The position numbers and the translations under genes are program-made. The notes under the pieces were generated by a model. It was not told the origin of the DNA. It searched no databases and worked only from the letters and a program-made list of their open reading frames with translations. Positions 25,120 to 27,249 of a stretch of DNA of 27,249 bases are shown here, piece by piece. Source of the stretch: HGM12587 sp964580255 (lineage in GTDB: Bacteria; Bacillota; Clostridia; Lachnospirales; Lachnospiraceae); the NCBI GenBank assembly GCA_964580255.1, contig CAZOJX010000010.1, forward strand, positions 1 to 27,249. Direction: 5' to 3'. Numbering within the stretch: position 1 is the first letter of the stretch; every line of letters starts with the position of its first letter.

Positions 25120-26386
25120 TGTGATTGTGGTTGGCTGCGGTGACAGAGGGACTGTTTACTGCAAGGAAGGCGTGAAAAATTTAGAGACAATGGAGATTAC
25201 TGCGGCGGTAGATCCTAATCCGGAGAGACTGCGTTACATGCAGGAAAATTTTAATGTACCTGAAGAAAATTGCTATTTTACCAAGGAAGAAGTATTAGCA
25301 CAGGGAAAGCTTGCTGACTGTGTGATCATTAGTAACCTGGATCAGTATCATAAGGAAACTGCGATTCCATTTTTGGAACAGGGATATGATATGTTATTAG
25401 AAAAGCCAGTGGTTAATAATGAAAAAGATCTGAAGGAAATTGAAGCGGCCGCAAGGGAAAACCACTGCAGATTGATCGTGTGTCATGTGCTTCGCTACAC
25501 ACCATTTTTTAAAAAGGTGAAAGAATTTATTGACCATGGAACTCTTGGAAAAATCATGAATATGGAATCAACAGAGCGTGTCTGTGCTTTCCATGGTTCT
25601 GCCGCCTATATCAGAGGAAAGTGGAATAAGGAAACAGAATGTGGTTCCTCCCTTCTTTTGGCAAAATGCTGTCATGACATTGACATTCTATGCTGGCTGA
25701 ATAACCAAGCAAAAGTAACAGAAGTATATAGCATGGGAGGCCGTGACTTTTTCGTGCCGGAACATGCACCGGAGGGATCAGGTACTCGCTGTATGGTAGA
25801 CTGTCCGGAATATATCAGAAAAAAATGCATTTACGACGCAGAAGCGATGTATATAGATAATTGTCTGATTCCTCAATATCCTTGGCAATGTACCGGAAAG
25901 AACTGGCAGGATGTTACAGAAGAAGAAAAGATTGAATCTTTAAAGACCTATAATCCGCATGGTATGTGTATCTATAAAGGTGATGGAGATATTGTAGATC
26001 ACCAGAATATTACAATGAAATTTTCGGACCAGTCTACAGCTGTTCACACAGTAATTTTGGGAGCGATGAAAGGGAAACGCACACTTTGGATACAGGGAAC
26101 TGAAGGAGAACTGGAAGGAAGTATTGATGAGGGAACTCTAATTCATCGATATTTTGACAAATCAAGATCCTGGTATTTAGAAGAAACATTTACTTTTACA
26201 GAAACAGAAGGAACCGTGGGCGGACATTATGGCGGAGATCGAGGGCTTATAAAAGATTTTTGTGAATTGCTTTCCGGAAAAGAACCTTCAAGTTCCTGTA
26301 CGTCGATTGAAGACTCGATAGAAGGACATCTGGTATGTTATGCGGCAGATCGTTCGATGAAAGAGGACAAAATTATTCGTATTTAA
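25100..26386 (+). CDS. Gfo/Idh/MocA-family NAD(P)-dependent oxidoreductase with cysteine-rich insert
   Basis: 428 residues. The Rossmann fold is at the N-terminus (VVGCGDRG, GxGxxG at 12-17). The family EKP motif is at 101-103 (MLLEKPVVNN). A C-terminal alpha/beta domain includes KCCHDIDIL (Lys189, His192, Asp193), the usual catalytic region. A segment with Cys 231, 235, 243, 255 and 264 (SGTRCMVDCPEYIRKKC) is an insert seen in some Clostridia members and could bind metal. It probably oxidises a sugar or sugar derivative, either in deoxysugar breakdown or as a keto-sugar step in glycoside cleavage. The ATG at 25100 lies in the GH29 3' end with GGAG 6 bases upstream; the TTG at 25088 is rejected. 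Confidence 0.9.
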   Translation: MSKKKISVIVVGCGDRGTVYCKEGVKNLETMEITAAVDPNPERLRYMQENFNVPEENCYFTKEEVLAQGKLADCVIISNLDQYHKETAIPFLEQGYDMLLEKPVVNNEKDLKEIEAAARENHCRLIVCHVLRYTPFFKKVKEFIDHGTLGKIMNMESTERVCAFHGSAAYIRGKWNKETECGSSLLLAKCCHDIDILCWLNNQAKVTEVYSMGGRDFFVPEHAPEGSGTRCMVDCPEYIRKKCIYDAEAMYIDNCLIPQYPWQCTGKNWQDVTEEEKIESLKTYNPHGMCIYKGDGDIVDHQNITMKFSDQSTAVHTVILGAMKGKRTLWIQGTEGELEGSIDEGTLIHRYFDKSRSWYLEETFTFTETEGTVGGHYGGDRGLIKDFCELLSGKEPSSSCTSIEDSIEGHLVCYAADRSMKEDKIIRI

Positions 26387-26402
26387 GAAAGCAGATTATC
26401 GG

Positions 26403-26431
26403 TTGCAAATACCGGAAAGATTCTCTAAAAT
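26403..26431 (+). promoter_or_regulatory. Promoter of the second HAD gene
   Basis: TTGCAA (26403-26408), a 17-base spacer and TAAAAT (26426-26431). The leader to the ATG at 26472 is about 34 bases. It suggests this gene is transcribed apart from the sugar operon, although no terminator separates them. Confidence 0.55.
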
Positions 26432-26471
26432 AGGACTAGACAGAGAAAATGAAAAGCAACGGAGGAAACAC

Positions 26472-27249
26472 ATGATCAAGCTGATTGCCAGTGATCTGGA
26501 CGGAACATTACTTTATGGAAGGGACAATTCAATAAGCGAGGAAATGTTTTCCCTTGTGCGTGAAATGAAGCAGCGGGGAATCCTGTTTGCAGCTGCCAGC
26601 GGCAGACAGTACCATTGCATTAAAAAATTGTTTGAGCCGGTCTGGGAAGATATGGTGTTTATCAGTGAAAATGGTGCAGCAGTCTTTTATCAGGACAAAT
26701 TGATCAAGGCACAGGTGGTTCCGATGGAGCAGCTTTTGGAAAATGTTGCGTTAATAGATGCAGACGAACATACTCAGGCAGTGATCTCCAGTGCGACTAC
26801 AACCTATATCCGACCGAAGGATCCTTATTATGTGCAGTGTCTTCTTAATCTGGGGAATCGGGTTTCTGTAGTAGAAAACTGGACTGATATCAAAGAGCCC
26901 TGCCTGAAGATCGGCTGGTGGGAAAATAAAGGAGCAGACCAGAGGATTGACCATTGGGCAAAATTGATCAAGCCGCCGGCAAAGCCGGTAACTTCCGGGG
27001 CTGACTGGATCGATCTTCTTTATCCAAATTGTGACAAAGGTGCCGGGATTCAGATTGTTATGGAGCATTTTGGATTGAAAAAAGAGGAGATTGCAGCTTT
27101 CGGGGACAATTATAATGATATTGAAATGTTGGAAAATGTAGGCTATCCGATCGCAATGGAAAATGGTCAGGAAAAGATCAAAAAAATGTGTCCTTATCAT
27201 ACAAAACGTGTGGAGGACTCCATTCGTGCGATTTTAGATGGAATATTTT
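26472..27249 (+). CDS. Cof-type HAD-superfamily hydrolase (second paralog, 3' end cut by window)
   Basis: 259 codons are visible and the frame is still open at the window edge; by alignment with the 263-residue paralog at 10582 only a few residues are missing. Motif I DLDGTL (Asp8, Asp10), AASGRQ, the motif III Lys in NCDKG, and FGDNYNDIEML (motif IV) are intact, so it should be an active phosphatase. The two proteins share both ends and long internal stretches and differ most in the cap domain (about residues 80-165), where substrate choice is made. GGAGG lies about 6 bases upstream of the ATG. Its position after the oxidoreductase may mean it acts on a sugar phosphate, but its own promoter leaves this open. 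Confidence 0.92.
   Translation, partial: MIKLIASDLDGTLLYGRDNSISEEMFSLVREMKQRGILFAAASGRQYHCIKKLFEPVWEDMVFISENGAAVFYQDKLIKAQVVPMEQLLENVALIDADEHTQAVISSATTTYIRPKDPYYVQCLLNLGNRVSVVENWTDIKEPCLKIGWWENKGADQRIDHWAKLIKPPAKPVTSGADWIDLLYPNCDKGAGIQIVMEHFGLKKEEIAAFGDNYNDIEMLENVGYPIAMENGQEKIKKMCPYHTKRVEDSIRAILDGIF

Noticed and set aside
26402..26460. Nested inverted repeats (GTTGC/GCAAC and TTCTCT/AGAGAA) before the second HAD gene
   Set aside because: The arms are only 5-6 bases, there is no T-run, and they overlap a good promoter; not enough for a terminator or riboswitch.

Overview
The window looks like chromosome of a spore-forming, gut-type Clostridia, most likely Lachnospiraceae. The grounds are AddAB recombination genes in place of RecBCD, a small acid-soluble spore protein beside a Csp-type germination protease, Firmicutes-style ribosome binding sites, LplB/YtcP/LplA-type sugar transport and a EutS/EutP pair. 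Genus cannot be settled by reading. I see no rRNA, tRNA, CRISPR array, transposase or integrase.

Left part (1-13.4 kb, all on +): the 3' part of addB and a complete addA; a two-gene MBOAT O-acyltransferase plus SGNH hydrolase unit with its own promoter; an isolated eutS-eutP pair closed by a strong terminator; a short lipoprotein overlapping a HAD phosphatase gene; then an alpha/beta-type SASP gene with a forespore-type promoter, followed by a CspB-like subtilase. A convergent, bidirectional terminator lies near 13.56 kb. Just upstream of it is an unassigned promoter that could make a short RNA.

Right part (13.6-26.4 kb): a glycoside-utilisation locus arranged around a divergent promoter region at 20.1-20.4 kb. 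Leftward run an AraC-type regulator, a large GH106-like hydrolase, a GH78 alpha-L-rhamnosidase and a DUF624 (YesL-like) membrane protein, with overlaps or short gaps. Rightward run two ABC permeases, a lipoprotein solute-binding protein, a GH29 fucosidase-type enzyme and a Gfo/Idh/MocA oxidoreductase. No glycosidase has a signal peptide and no ATPase is encoded, so the likely scheme is import of intact deoxysugar-containing oligosaccharides, powered by a shared MsmX-type ATPase, with cleavage in the cytoplasm. A second HAD phosphatase, a clear paralog of the first, closes the window and is cut by its edge.

The most striking feature is an exact 180-bp in-frame tandem duplication inside the first permease gene. 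It repeats 60 residues (a loop plus one membrane segment), should disturb the topology, and could be a reversible on/off switch for the transporter. A second possible switch is a 12-bp inverted repeat that brackets the eutS promoter region and contains a better promoter facing the other way.
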